NCBI RefSeq assembly: GCF_023159225.1
Contig: NC_063162.1
Location: forward strand, 100,697,094 to 100,761,093
Source: Perognathus longimembris pacificus
Taxonomy: Eukaryota; Chordata; Mammalia; Rodentia; Heteromyidae
Length of the DNA stretch: 64,000 nucleotides
Direction of reading: 5' to 3'
In this document: piece by piece, positions 1-11,757 of the stretch
Numbering within the stretch: position 1 is the stretch's first letter
Layout of the letters: the number at the start of each line of letters is the position of its first letter
Made by a program: the position numbers and the translations under genes
The notes under the pieces: model-generated
What the model was told of the DNA's origin: nothing
What the model saw: the letters and a program-made list of their open reading frames with translations, nothing else
Database searches by the model: none

Positions 1-248
1 GGAAAACATGTCACAAGCCATTATTGACTGAATTTGATATAATATAGAATAGAATAAAGTATAGTATAGAATTACTGTTAATTTCATGATATGTTTTATA
101 TGTAATATAAATAGAATAGTTTGTGGCAAGATGAACACAATTCATGAAGGAAAACAAAAAAGCAAATAGACATAATCCCACAAAGACATTACCAAAGCTT
201 TCTCAGCATAGAGGAAGGTACAGGAGCTGGTGAGAAAACACAGCTGTC

Positions 249-490
249 TAGGTACTGGTGGCTCAAGCCTGTCAACCTAGCTACTCAAGAGGTAGAGATC
301 TGAGGATCTCAGTCAAAGCCAGCCCAGGCAGGAAAGTCTATGATACTCTTACCTCCAACTAACGACCAGAAAACCAGAAGTGAAGCTGTGGTTCAAAGTG
401 GTGGAGGACTATCCTTGAGCAAAAAAGCTCAGGGACAGCACCCAGGCCCTGAGTTCAAGCCTACAACCCCCGCAAAAAAAAAGAAAAAAG
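249..490 (+). repeat. B1-like plus tRNA-like composite SINE
   Basis: The left part resembles B1/7SL SINEs (CCTAGCTACTCAAGAGG, then GATCTGAGGATC). The right part is the tRNA-like unit GTGGTTCAAAG...CCTTGAGCA...GAGTTCAAGCC with an A-rich tail. Confidence 0.8.
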
Positions 491-1535
491 AGAGAGAGAA
501 ACTATGGCTGAGCGTCTGAACAGTAAACTCTGAGGTAAATGGAATCTCCAAACAGATCATAGTTGACCTCAGGGCTGTAAGCTCATGAATATAAATATGA
601 ATATATATATATGCATGTTGCATATAACATGTTACATATGTCTGGTATATATGCTATATATATGGCACAGCTTCTTCCCAAGACTTTTTTTTTTTACTTT
701 TTTTCAATTTGGTTTTATTTCAGAATGTCATTTTACAAGGGCAACTTTTTAAACTTTTAAGTGACTATACCTACAAAATCTGAAATTGAATCTTCAGGAT
801 TTATTTAGTTTTGTGAATGGCAAAGGGTGTAAGCATAGCCAAATAGAGGGCTGGTAGCAGAATTCAATAGAATATTGATCTTGTAAAACAATAGAAAAAA
901 CAATTGCAGTATGAAACTGTAACTTCTCTGTATGAAACTGTAACCTCTCTGTACATCAGTTTGATAATAAAAATTTGAAAAAAAATTGCAAAAATATTTT
1001 ATAAATGGTTTTGTCTCTAGCACCACTTCAAATGATATTTTACTGTGTTTATAATGATTAGATTGGTTTCTGGAAAATTACCAGATGGTTATAATTTTAT
1101 GCTTATAATTTTAATGCTTATAGTTTGTTCTATATGGTAAAGGACATCCATCAGTCCTATTTTTCAATATTTGTTCTTTAAACTACAGCTTACACCTGAT
1201 GAAATTACCATCTACTATTCCTGAGATTATTAAATGAGAACTATAATTACCTTTTAAGTGATAGTGTAATCTGAAACTCTAGTACTATAGAATGATTGAT
1301 TTCTTTTATGATTACCTAAATTGTCATCTCTGTTGTTTTTAAGATATTAGCAACAGCTTTGCCACTGTGTGATGTGTATTTCCAGCAACAAGGAAATGAT
1401 TTCACAATGGACAGAGGAAATATAATACTGAAGAAAAATCTGAAGCAAAGCCTACGTGCTGATGAGCAGAATAAGGTAAAATCATTTCTTAAAGATCATT
1501 TCTGTTAGCCACCAATGAAAACTGAAGTCATGTAC

Positions 1536-1597
1536 TAGCCCTAGGCCTGGCCCCTCAAGTGCTCATTAGCCCTAGGCCTGGACCCACAAGTGCTCAT
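1536..1597. repeat. 31-bp tandem duplication
   Basis: Two adjacent copies begin TAGCCCTAGGCCTGG and end AAGTGCTCAT (1536-1566, 1567-1597), differing at a few positions. Confidence 0.85.
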
Positions 1598-4500
1598 TTC
1601 CTATAAGCCCTGTCTTTATAAGTAGTAATGGAAGGAAGATCTTTAGCACCAAGCTTGGAGTAATGAGACCTTCTGAGGAAAACTCTAGTAACTTTATTCT
1701 CTTCAAAACAACATTGTTCTGGGTTTTAAAGTGTTGGTGAGTCCAGGCACTATCAATTCATTTTAACAAGGAGAAGTGAAGGCTGAGGAGTGTTCCTCCT
1801 AACTGGAGAAGAGATGTGCTACTGTGCCTTAGGGTGCGGTGGTATCTGTGCCCCAGACACCAAGATGGCTGCAGTTGGGAAGTGCCAATGTGAGAGCCAG
1901 ACAATGCCACTTCTTCAGGGACCCCTCCTTCAATGGCTTCAAAAAGCCCAAGAACTTATGGCCATCCAACTATTAGGCACTCAAAGTCAGGGCCAATGTC
2001 AATCTATGTGTTCATTCATTCCTTCAATCATTACAGAGAATGGAGCATTTCCATAATCGCATTCACAAATGGTTCCACTAGAGAAGGCACAGCACCTCAG
2101 TCAGTCCTCTTGCATGTCAGAGACTTTATTGAGTGAATAAAATGGTGGAGAAAATGTAATGTAACTGAACAAGAGTCATCTAGCTCCCCCACCAGGAAAT
2201 TTTTAGTCATGAGCATGCTGTTGAGGTTGGAGGTCAGGAAATGAAGCATGGTCACAAGCATGGCATGAAGCAGAATGAGCTAAGTATCATAAGGAGCTGT
2301 GTATAGTGCAGCATGGGCTTCAGGTAAAGGATTAAGACTTCACCTAAGAGAGTCAAAAAAGCTTTGTGGGATTGTTCCTCTGCTAGGTCCATGGGCACCA
2401 ATCGTGATGACTTTACTTTCTCCTACTTGTTTCCATTCCCATTCTACATCCCCATGAAACCTTCTCTGACTCTGGGCTGGAAGTAGCTGTCATTGACCTG
2501 TATGCCCCCGAAAGAGGAGAAAGGTGAGTCACCTCTCCTTTCTCCTTGTCCCTGTGTCACTGATCACTGATCCTCTGATACAGTGCCCGAGTGTTCCCCA
2601 GAGAGGCAATTTGTACGAAACAATCCCAGAGATGCTATATCAGGGAATCTGAGCTGCCTAAAAATCTGTTTGCCAGATACCCAGGTGATTCTGATCCACA
2701 ACAGCTCCTCAAGAAGCCCCACACTGAGCTTCCCAGGCATACTCCCTGCCTCTTGAAGGACCCTCTGTGTCACTGATGTGGAAAACTCCCCTCATCCCTT
2801 TAGACCAATTCTCCAACATTCCCCAGCCCTGACATAATTAGTCATTTTTATCTCCAGGCCCCATGGGTCACTCTGCAGATGAGGCCTATTAGTAAGTAGG
2901 ACACACGATCAATGCTATGGATAGGTTTAGTGTAATTGAAGAATCGAGAATAAGTTATGATTTTGTGAGAGTCTTTGTTTGGGTTTGATATAGGGCTGTG
3001 TGGTCGGTGTCCAGTTAGATTCCCTGGGAGTGAGATTCTGGTGAACTTTTGGTGAACTGAGAAGTAGATCAGATCTGAAAACTCAAAGAAGGGTCATGTC
3101 TTTCCCTTGGAACAGCTGACCTTGGCCTTCTGCTGATTCATTCTTGCTCATTTTTAGTTATATACATTAAACAATATCTTTAGTAACTGCTTTTCTGTCT
3201 TTCTCCTAGAAAGAAAGAGCAAGATTAATCATCTATTGATCATTTCTGTAAAATATTCCTGTGGGACAGTTTCTTTGTCTTCTATTCCAGCCTTGCTGCT
3301 CATCACAATTATTAAACCCATCTTCCTTTTGAGAATTAAATGCTGCTATCCAGCCTATTCTGACATCTACATTCCTAATACGGAACCCACTTTGTAACTG
3401 TTTATCTTACCACTCATACTTAATACTCAGCTTCTCAGAGATCTGGTAGTAGCTTTCCAGTTCATATCATTTTGGTAAGTGAAAAGTCTTCCAGCTCCCC
3501 CACCAAGAACAAAGCTAGTGGTTTTCTGGTCTTGCATTAAGCTTAGATCCAGCACAGCATGCGCACTTCAATGCATCTTGCTTCTCTTCCTCCATAGCCT
3601 GCTCAGACATTCTGGCATCTCTGCAAACTGAATCTCCAGCGATTCTAGGCCATGACTTTTGTTGCATTTCCAATAGCTACTCGGGTAACTTATCTACCAG
3701 AGCCCTTGCCAGGGTATAAAATCTTAGATCACAGGTGGCTTCCAATGAACAGACTCTCCCTTATCCAGTTTCATATTCTGCTCATCAAGTTCCACACTTA
3801 ACCATTCTCTTCCAGATGCTCATGAGTGAGCCAGCTCTTACAACTCCTTTTGTGTTGATCTTTCTCACAGACCCAGCACTTTCCTTTTGGATCATGCTAA
3901 GCTTTGACTCTAGTTACTGAGCATGTGGTCAGGAGAGACAGCACCGGCAGACCCTAAGGAAATCTTGTGTTGTCTTGAGACACAGGCCCCTTCTGCATTT
4001 GAGGGTCCTGTATTGTATTCAAATATGGAGCAATGGGCTCTCTTTCTCAAGGAGGAAAAGTAGGTTCCTTTCTGCAGCCTAGGGGCACTGAGGAGAACAT
4101 GAGGGTTTCATTCCACATCTCAAGATCCCACTGCTTCCCTCTGAGGACCTGGTGTTGGCATAGATTATTTACCTAGGTTTGTAGGCCAGCCTTCTCTAGG
4201 GATTATGCCTTAGGACTAGTGTTTAGCTCTTCCTGCCCTCTCACAAAAGATGAGAGTTTCTTTAAAATATGATCCAAGATGACCCTCTGATTCCCACATT
4301 TTGCTTTCAATTAGTGATAGGTTGTCCTACCCTGTTATTTTTTTCTACCTCATCAACAGTATTGAACAATAATCATCCTTTTAGTTATGGTTCTTCTATA
4401 CCTTTCAGTGCCAGAAATACTTTATAAGCCAAGGCTTCCCCTTTCCTCCTTAGCCTGTCCTAGTTTGCATAGGTTTTGGTGATTACACCCCTACTTCTCA

Positions 4501-6022
4501 CCAGGGATCACAGGTACAAATCACACACAGAGATCCTCATTGCCAGTTGAAGAGATGAAATTATTCGCCTCTGGAATTACATCATAGGTACCTATTTCAT
4601 TCAGGAAACTATCTGGTACAAACTGTTTCAGGTCAAGAGCCCTAGAAACAGAGCCTAAAACAGGATTTGGCTACATGTGATTTATTAGGAAGGAAAACTT
4701 AAGGAAGTAAAGGGAAAAAAAGAGAAGAGGAAGTTTGAGTCTCAGATAAAATAAATCTTCAGTTGATTTACAAGGAGCTCAGGAATAAGAACTGCAGACA
4801 AAGTTGTCCAGCTCCTTGAGACATTAAGGTTAGCCTTTAACACTCACATCCATCCATCATTCCTCAGCATGGATGTGGAACTCAGAGAGAAGTGTGGAAG
4901 AGCAGTTCTCTACATGAAGGGGCAGACGGTCAACAGTGAACTGTTAGCAGCAACTGGGGGGTCCTAACCAGGCAAAGGAGATTTGGAAGGGGCTCCTACA
5001 GTGTCTACTGCAACGCTAGGGTGGTGTTTTATGTTTGAAAAACATTGCATGGGGTGAATTTACATATATCAGTCTATTATAACCTAATCTAGAGGTACCA
5101 TTTCATATTTATATTTGTCTCCATTGCAACACTCCACACCCCTGTGTGGCCAGGTGTTCATCCTGTTCATCTTGATGTTCTTCATTCAGAGGCTAGCACT
5201 TAATTGTTACTAGGTGAGCACTAACTAAATGAAGGGCAGTTTGGGGGTAAATCACAGAGCAACTTCAACTCCAGGCTAAGTAATTAGAGCATTACTCTGC
5301 TGGCAATTAGGTAGAGTTTGAAACGTTTTGTTGGCATGTAGAAGATATTGGAACAAGGACAGAAAGGGGAGAATAGCCAAAAGCTATTGCAGCAACACAG
5401 GCAAAGCATAACTAAAGCAGATTTTGAGTGCAGGCTGTAAGTGTGGAGAGGCAGATGCAAAAGTAATTAAAGAATATTATCTATGGGGTCCAGATGGCCA
5501 CTGACACACATCCAGCTGAGACCAGGAAGGGTTCTAATCCACCAAGTGTGTTAAGAGTCTTTATTTAGATGACCTCAGACAGACAGAAGAACATTTTCAT
5601 GTTGCCTAGAAGAAACATGTAGGAAATAAATCCACATGGGTTTTATCATTGTCATGCATAATTAGACAAGATCCCCAAAGAAAGCGTGGGAAATGTTCTT
5701 TTTCCTCCATATTTTGGCTAGAATTCCACAATTACATCTAGGAAAATGTTGTTAATATGGATTTTGCTCAGGTCATTAGTAAATGGGGTACTAACAATTA
5801 AAGTGGCTTTCACTCCTCATTCTGTGCAGTAGCCTATGTTCCAAAGCTGCCATCCCAGCACGTTGTTCTCAGCTGGATTCCTCCATGTCCTGGCTGAAAT
5901 AATTTAACCATGACTCATATGGAGCCTATAGATACACAGAAATAATTTTCTTTTTTCCTGAACTCTTGTGGGCCTTGACCATAGGGCAGTAAATTTACAT
6001 TCCTCCCATGACTTTTGGCCAG

Positions 6023-6187
6023 GTGTCTTCTGTCCACATGGTTTTCCGAGAGCTGGAAGCAGGGAGCCCTGTTACATGGACTGGACCTGGATTTGCCAGG
6101 GTTCTCCCTGGGGCCGGCTTGAGATTTTCTGTCAACAACATTCCTCTTCCCATGGGCTTCACCATTGTTGTTCGCTATGAAACTCAG
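6023..6187 (+). CDS. LAMB4: LAMB4 exon A (domain IV-B, first exon in window)
   Basis: 55 codons, phase 0 at both ends, containing TWTGPGFARV and the FSVNNIPLPMGFTI stretch typical of the start of beta-chain domain IV type B. Donor GTACTT at 6188. I start it after the ttggccag acceptor at 6021-6022. Homology seems to continue upstream: MTFGQ at 6008-6022 resembles human LAMB4, and a strong pyrimidine tract lies at 5945-5960. However, the frame meets TAA at 5990-5992, so the ancestral start may have been at 5990. Confidence 0.82.
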
Positions 6188-8343
6188 GTACTTTACAACT
6201 CTAACTTCCTGTTGGCAGAAAGCTGAGAAATACATTCTTGCAGTGTTTCAGCCTTGCTAAGTGAGTTCATCATAAAACGATTTGAGAAAAAAAAAAAACC
6301 ATCTGGAAAACATTATAAGCCAAAGGGTTTCCTTAAGACATTGAAGCAGCACCATGAGACATATACACACATGCTTTATTCATGGTGAAGCTAAAGTTGC
6401 AACTAAATGTTTGAAAGGCCAGGCTGAAGGAAGTGGTGACTGGATATTTTTATAAGACGAATAAGACAAAAAAATAAGATAAATTCCGTTTCCCTAGGGA
6501 TGCTTTAAAAAAAATAATAATAAAAATGCACAGATATTCCAACTCAGAGATGCAGCAGAAGCCTTTATTTGCTTTTAGACCTTGCCTTGTAACCAGAGAA
6601 GGAATAACTGCATATGCCCCCTGTTGTCTGCTACTACCACACCTCTGGAGAAACCTGAAACAGAATAGGAACCAAATATTAGAAGTACATGATCTAAACA
6701 GTAGTTCCTGACATTTTCTTCGGTAATCTTGCCAGCCGTCTTCCTCGGGAAAAATAAAAAGGTTTTAGCCAGGTACTAGTGGTTTATGCCTGTAATTCTA
6801 GCTACTTGGGAGGTTGAGATCTGAAGATTGCAATTCAAAGCCAGTCCAGGCTGTGAGAAAAGTTTACGAGATTTTATCTCCAATTAACCAGCATAAAGCT
6901 GGAAGTGGCTCAAGGAGTAGAACTCTAGCCTTGAGTTAAAAAACCAAGAGAGAGTGTGAGGCCCTGAGTTCAAGCACCAGTACAGTACAGAAGAAAAGAA
7001 AGGAGGAAAGAAAGACACAGGGAGGGAAAGAGGGAGGGAGGGAGGGAGGGAGGGAGGGAGGGAGGGAGGGAGGGAGGGAGGGAGGGAGGGAGGGAGGAAA
7101 AGAAGGACGGAGGGTGGGAGGGAGGATGGGAAGGAGGGAAGGAGGGAAGGAAAGCAGAAAAGCAAAGTTAAAGGCTGGAAGTATATGGCTCAGTAGTAAA
7201 TGGTCTTAAGAAATCCCTTTGGGGCCCACATTCTAGAAGGGGTCACTGCATGTCACATGATCAATACTGCTGGCTCACTTTGAAACTCTAAAAAGCCAAG
7301 GATTTCAACAAACTTTGACCTGGCCTGTATAAAAGTATGAAAGTCATAAAAATTTATGAAAGTCATATTATATGACTTTCTGTCCTCTCTCTACAATGTG
7401 TGTGTGCAAGTGTGAGATGCATGAATGCGTAACCATCTATAAAGGATTCCATTTGTTGTTTTTTTTCTGTGATCCAAAGCCATGATGATTTTGTTAATTC
7501 TTTTGGAGATAGATTGGAGCGGTTAGGAAGGTTAGGGGTTTTCCAGGCCCCTGGGCTATAATGACAGCCAGACGTTGTTCTTCCTGCCTGGATCACAAAC
7601 TAGACACCAGAGAGGTGGGGTCTGTCGGACAAACACCTAAATGTCTTTCAAGTCTTACCCAGTGTCTTACTGTCTTACCCAAGTGAGCTGTGGTTTGCAA
7701 ATTCAATTCCACATCCTCCCGGATCCATTAAGCATAGGAGTGGGGGGGGGGGGCGAAGAGTTTTTTGCATCCTTCAGTGACACGCCATGATGTCCCCCGT
7801 CTAGGCTGAAGCTGACTGGACTGTCCAGATTGTGGTGAACCCCCCTGCAGTTAGTGGGCACTGCACTCACAAGACTCCACAATCAACACCTGTAGCATTG
7901 GCCTTGCCAGCAACTTCCAGGTATGCTTGGGGCCTGACTTTTTTTTTTTTTGCCAGTGCCAGTGCTGGGGAATCGAACCTAGGGCCTCATGTATCTGAGG
8001 CAGGCACTCTTGCCAATAGGTCATATCCCCAGCCCCCTGACTTTTAACATGGATGGTTTCCTAGAATTTGGCCCATGTATCGATCCTGTGTTACTAAATG
8101 AAGAAGAGGCCTGTTGAAGGAGATGATCCCATTTATTATGAATTTACTACATGCTACACCATGCATTGTATTTAATATTATATTTAATCTCAAATACTTC
8201 AGTGAGGTGTAATATATCTTCATCAAAGAGAGAACTGAGAAGAATACCTAAATGACTGGTCCAAGTCTCTAGTGTTTTGAAGAAACAGGATTTCAGCCAT
8301 TCAGATGGCTTTGAGATATGAGAGAGTAAAATATAGCAAGAAT

Positions 8344-8389
<46 letters not shown>

Positions 8390-11300
8390 GGTTCTTTTTT
8401 ATTTTTATTATTTTGAAGTAATTGTACAAAATGGTTTCAATTCAACATGTCAGTTTATGAATATAATACATCTTAATCAATGCCACCCTTTCCAGCATTC
8501 TCCCCCATCTGTCCCAACCCCATCTATCCCTCATTTACCTGGTTCCATTTTCACACGTGTACATTGACTATTATGACTGCATTCTCCCTCCCTTTTTCTC
8601 TCCATTCATCTTCTCCACCCACTGACCTCATTCCCCCTCCAACACATAAAACATTGCATTTTCTCCATAGCAAAGAGCTTACACAGTAAATGCCACTAAT
8701 TCTGAAGTCACTCACTGTGCCTCATCAGAGATTGTGGCATCTGAAATAGAGATCCTGTTGATAACAACACAATAGATACGATGCCCATACTTTCTCCAAG
8801 GAAATCACCTCAACCATGCCAGTATCTTCTAAGGTTTTGCTATTTGACACAATCCTGTGGAAGAGCCAACTAAGTACAAATTTACTGTCCAGTCAGCTCA
8901 ATAGTTTTGATGTAGACAAGGCCTTGCCTTAGCCCCATGGTGAAGTTCCCCCTCATGTAAGATGCTACCAAATACTGTGGCCACTTAGGTAATGTAACTG
9001 AGCCTTGCCTTTGTGTCTGATATATTTGCTTTCTTTTTCTTAATGCAGAATTGCACTGCTTCCCACACCCATCTGTTTAGAACCAGACGTGCAATATTCC
9101 ATAGACCTCTATTTTTCTCAGCCTTGGAAAGGAGAGTCCCACACTCATTCTTACATCCTAGTTGATTCTGTAAGTATCTCTGAGCTTTTTGAGTGTTCCT
9201 CTTAACTAAGTGCCATTACGATTCTACTTGTAAAGTCTGGTGAGATGTTTCTTTAAAACAGAAATGTATCTGTTTAAGTATGCAAGTCACCTCATGGCCA
9301 TTGTAAGTTGCATGTTACAGTATAATGACAGTAATAGCTTGAAGTGTTGGAGATATGATTGAATCCTCACAGCATCCTGTGAAGTACATGCAGTCACTGA
9401 TAGGGGCACTGAGGCACAAGATCACAGAGCTAGCAAGTAAGAGGTTTGAAATGGGAACCTCTCTGTCTGCTTCCAGATCTCACAGCCACTACAGCACAGT
9501 GTGGTTGAAGTGTTGCTTTAGTCTGATCCCACAGAATTCAGTCCACCTGGTGGCAAAGGGGTAGCCTAAATGTACCCCGGTTATTGGCTACAGGCTCACC
9601 TCTCTCTCAGTGAGTATATAAATAAATTCCTGGTCATGGTGGTTGGGTGCTGTTTTCTGAAGAAGACAACTGTGGGCCTTTAGGAGCCAAGGTCACAACA
9701 GCTGGACTGGCACTCCAGCCTGCCAAAGAAGATCCAGGCTGTACACCTACACTGATCACTGGGGTCCCTGACCCAGGTTGTCCAGTAGGGGAAAGCCAGT
9801 GCACATCTTGCTACTGTAGAGGAATATGGCTAACACTACCCTACCAATTTTCCTGCTGTGTGAAAATATTTGGCCACCTGGGACTTGGCCATTTCCAAGT
9901 TGGTGTTTCTCTTCAGCCTGTTTGCCACTTGCATCTAAGAACAGGGTGCAAACCAACAAGAACAAATGAAGCCTGTTAAATGCAGAATTCTTCTCTGCAA
10001 AAACTGCTTCTTTTTAAATATTGTATGGGGCAGTTAAGATTTATTTGCACTCATATACATGATACATGCTTCCATAAAAGTGTTTAGAGTCAAAGTATAT
10101 TAGTTATTCCGGAATATAAAGCTGTCGTTCTTCTTTTCAAACCCTGGGATGGACTAGAGTTGGTGAACATAAAGTCCTGGGAAGTTTTTAGAAGAAGTGA
10201 GCCAGTGCATTGCAAATTCTATCACTGAGACTCTTCTCATTTGGTCTGCCTGCTTGGGTCCTGGAATAGTCAACTCTAAGCCAGCTCAGATCTCTAGTTG
10301 GCTGCCCTTATCCTCAGTCCTGCACCCTCTAGTCGTCTTCTATGTCTCTTTTTACCTGGATTGTGCTTGAAAAATGAAGAATCATTATAGTATAAACCTA
10401 AAGATACAATAGTTGGTATATACATATACTTGTTTACAGAACAAATTTATGAAATACTTGCTGTAAATTAAATTCGATGGTAGTCACACACCATCACCAT
10501 TCCTCTGGGGTTCACTCTCCAATGGAGAGATACAAGCATGGGTCATGAGGGCCTGGAAGATGTATCTGAAAAACTCAATCAGTAATTCACACAATGATTC
10601 TTGACCTCAGGTGAACCCAAAGTTCCAGTGTTAAGAGTTTCTGTTACTATGACAAAATATATACATACTTAGTTTGTAAAGAGGAAATCTTTTTTTGGTT
10701 CACAGTTTGGAAAAGTTTAGTAAACAGCTCATTGTCCCTGTTGCTTTTGGAGCTGTGGTGAGACAGGACATTGTGACAAGAGGTTATGATTTACCTCATG
10801 GCCAGGAGGAACAAGGGAGAAAAGGGGACACGCTGAGTTCCCAGCTATTCCCTTTGTGAGGCATGCCCCCAGTGGCCAAAAGACCTCATACTACCTCCCA
10901 TTTCTTAAAGTCTCCATCTTCTCCCAATCGTAGTGATCTAGAAAACAAGGCTTTGGTCCATGGGCCTTTAATGAATAACTAATACCCATGCTATTTCATT
11001 CCCCTTTCTCTTAAAAATATTTTCTAACATTCTCTGCTATCCTGAAATGAAAGTTATAGGCACTATAATCTACTTGCACATTTAACTTCCAAATAAAGCA
11101 ACATGATGTGCAATCTTAGTACAATATGTGTATACACAGGAATGAAAATACCAGAAGACATGATGAAGTAGAAAGATGCTAATACATGCAGAATCACTGT
11201 TCGTGAGACAGCCATAAAAGCAAGTGTGTTGTAGACATCCCGCTATGTTTAAAAGCTGTAGACCAGGCTGGGAATGTGGCTTAGTGACAGAGTGCTTACC

Positions 11301-11716
11301 TAGCATGCATGAAGCCCTGGGTTCGATTCCTCAGTATTACATAAACAGAAAAGGCTGAAAGTGGTGCCGTGGCTCAAGTGGTAGAGTCCTAGCCTTGAGC
11401 AAAAGAAGCTCAAGGACAGTGCCCAGGCCCTAAGTTCAAGCCCCAGGACTGGCAAAAAACAAAAAAAGAGGCTGTAGACCTAGGTTCAGGTGTGGTAGTA
11501 CTTGCCTTTAATCCCAACTACTCAGATAAGAGGTAGTAGGATTATGAGTTGAGGCTCACTCAGGCAAAGCAAGGGTATCCTATCTGAAAAACTAAACAAT
11601 ACAAAAGAACTGGAGTTGTGGCAATACAAAAGAATTGGAGTTGTGACTTAAGTGACAGAACACTTCTTGAGGGCCTGAGTTCAATCTCTAGCACCGCAAA
11701 AAGAAAGAAAGAAAGA

Positions 11717-11757
<41 letters not shown>

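Larger units (their letters stand above)
1..5989 (+). other. LAMB4: Intron upstream of first visible LAMB4 exon
   Basis: No laminin exon recognised. Holds a SINE at 249-490, a piece of the ~110-bp repeat family at about 905-985, a 31-bp tandem duplication at 1536-1597, and an open 44-codon stretch with splice-like ends at 1344-1475 that matches no laminin sequence I know. The rest looks like unremarkable AT-rich intron. Confidence 0.6.

Noticed and set aside
1790..2056. Open frame with several cysteines (CYCALGCGGIC, GKCQCES), considered as a missing LE exon
   Set aside because: Cysteine spacing does not fit an LE repeat, there are no matching splice sites, and it does not resemble any laminin beta segment.
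6884..7165. Pro-Ser-Leu rich minus-strand open frame
   Set aside because: Translation of the (GGGA)n microsatellite and the adjacent SINE tail.
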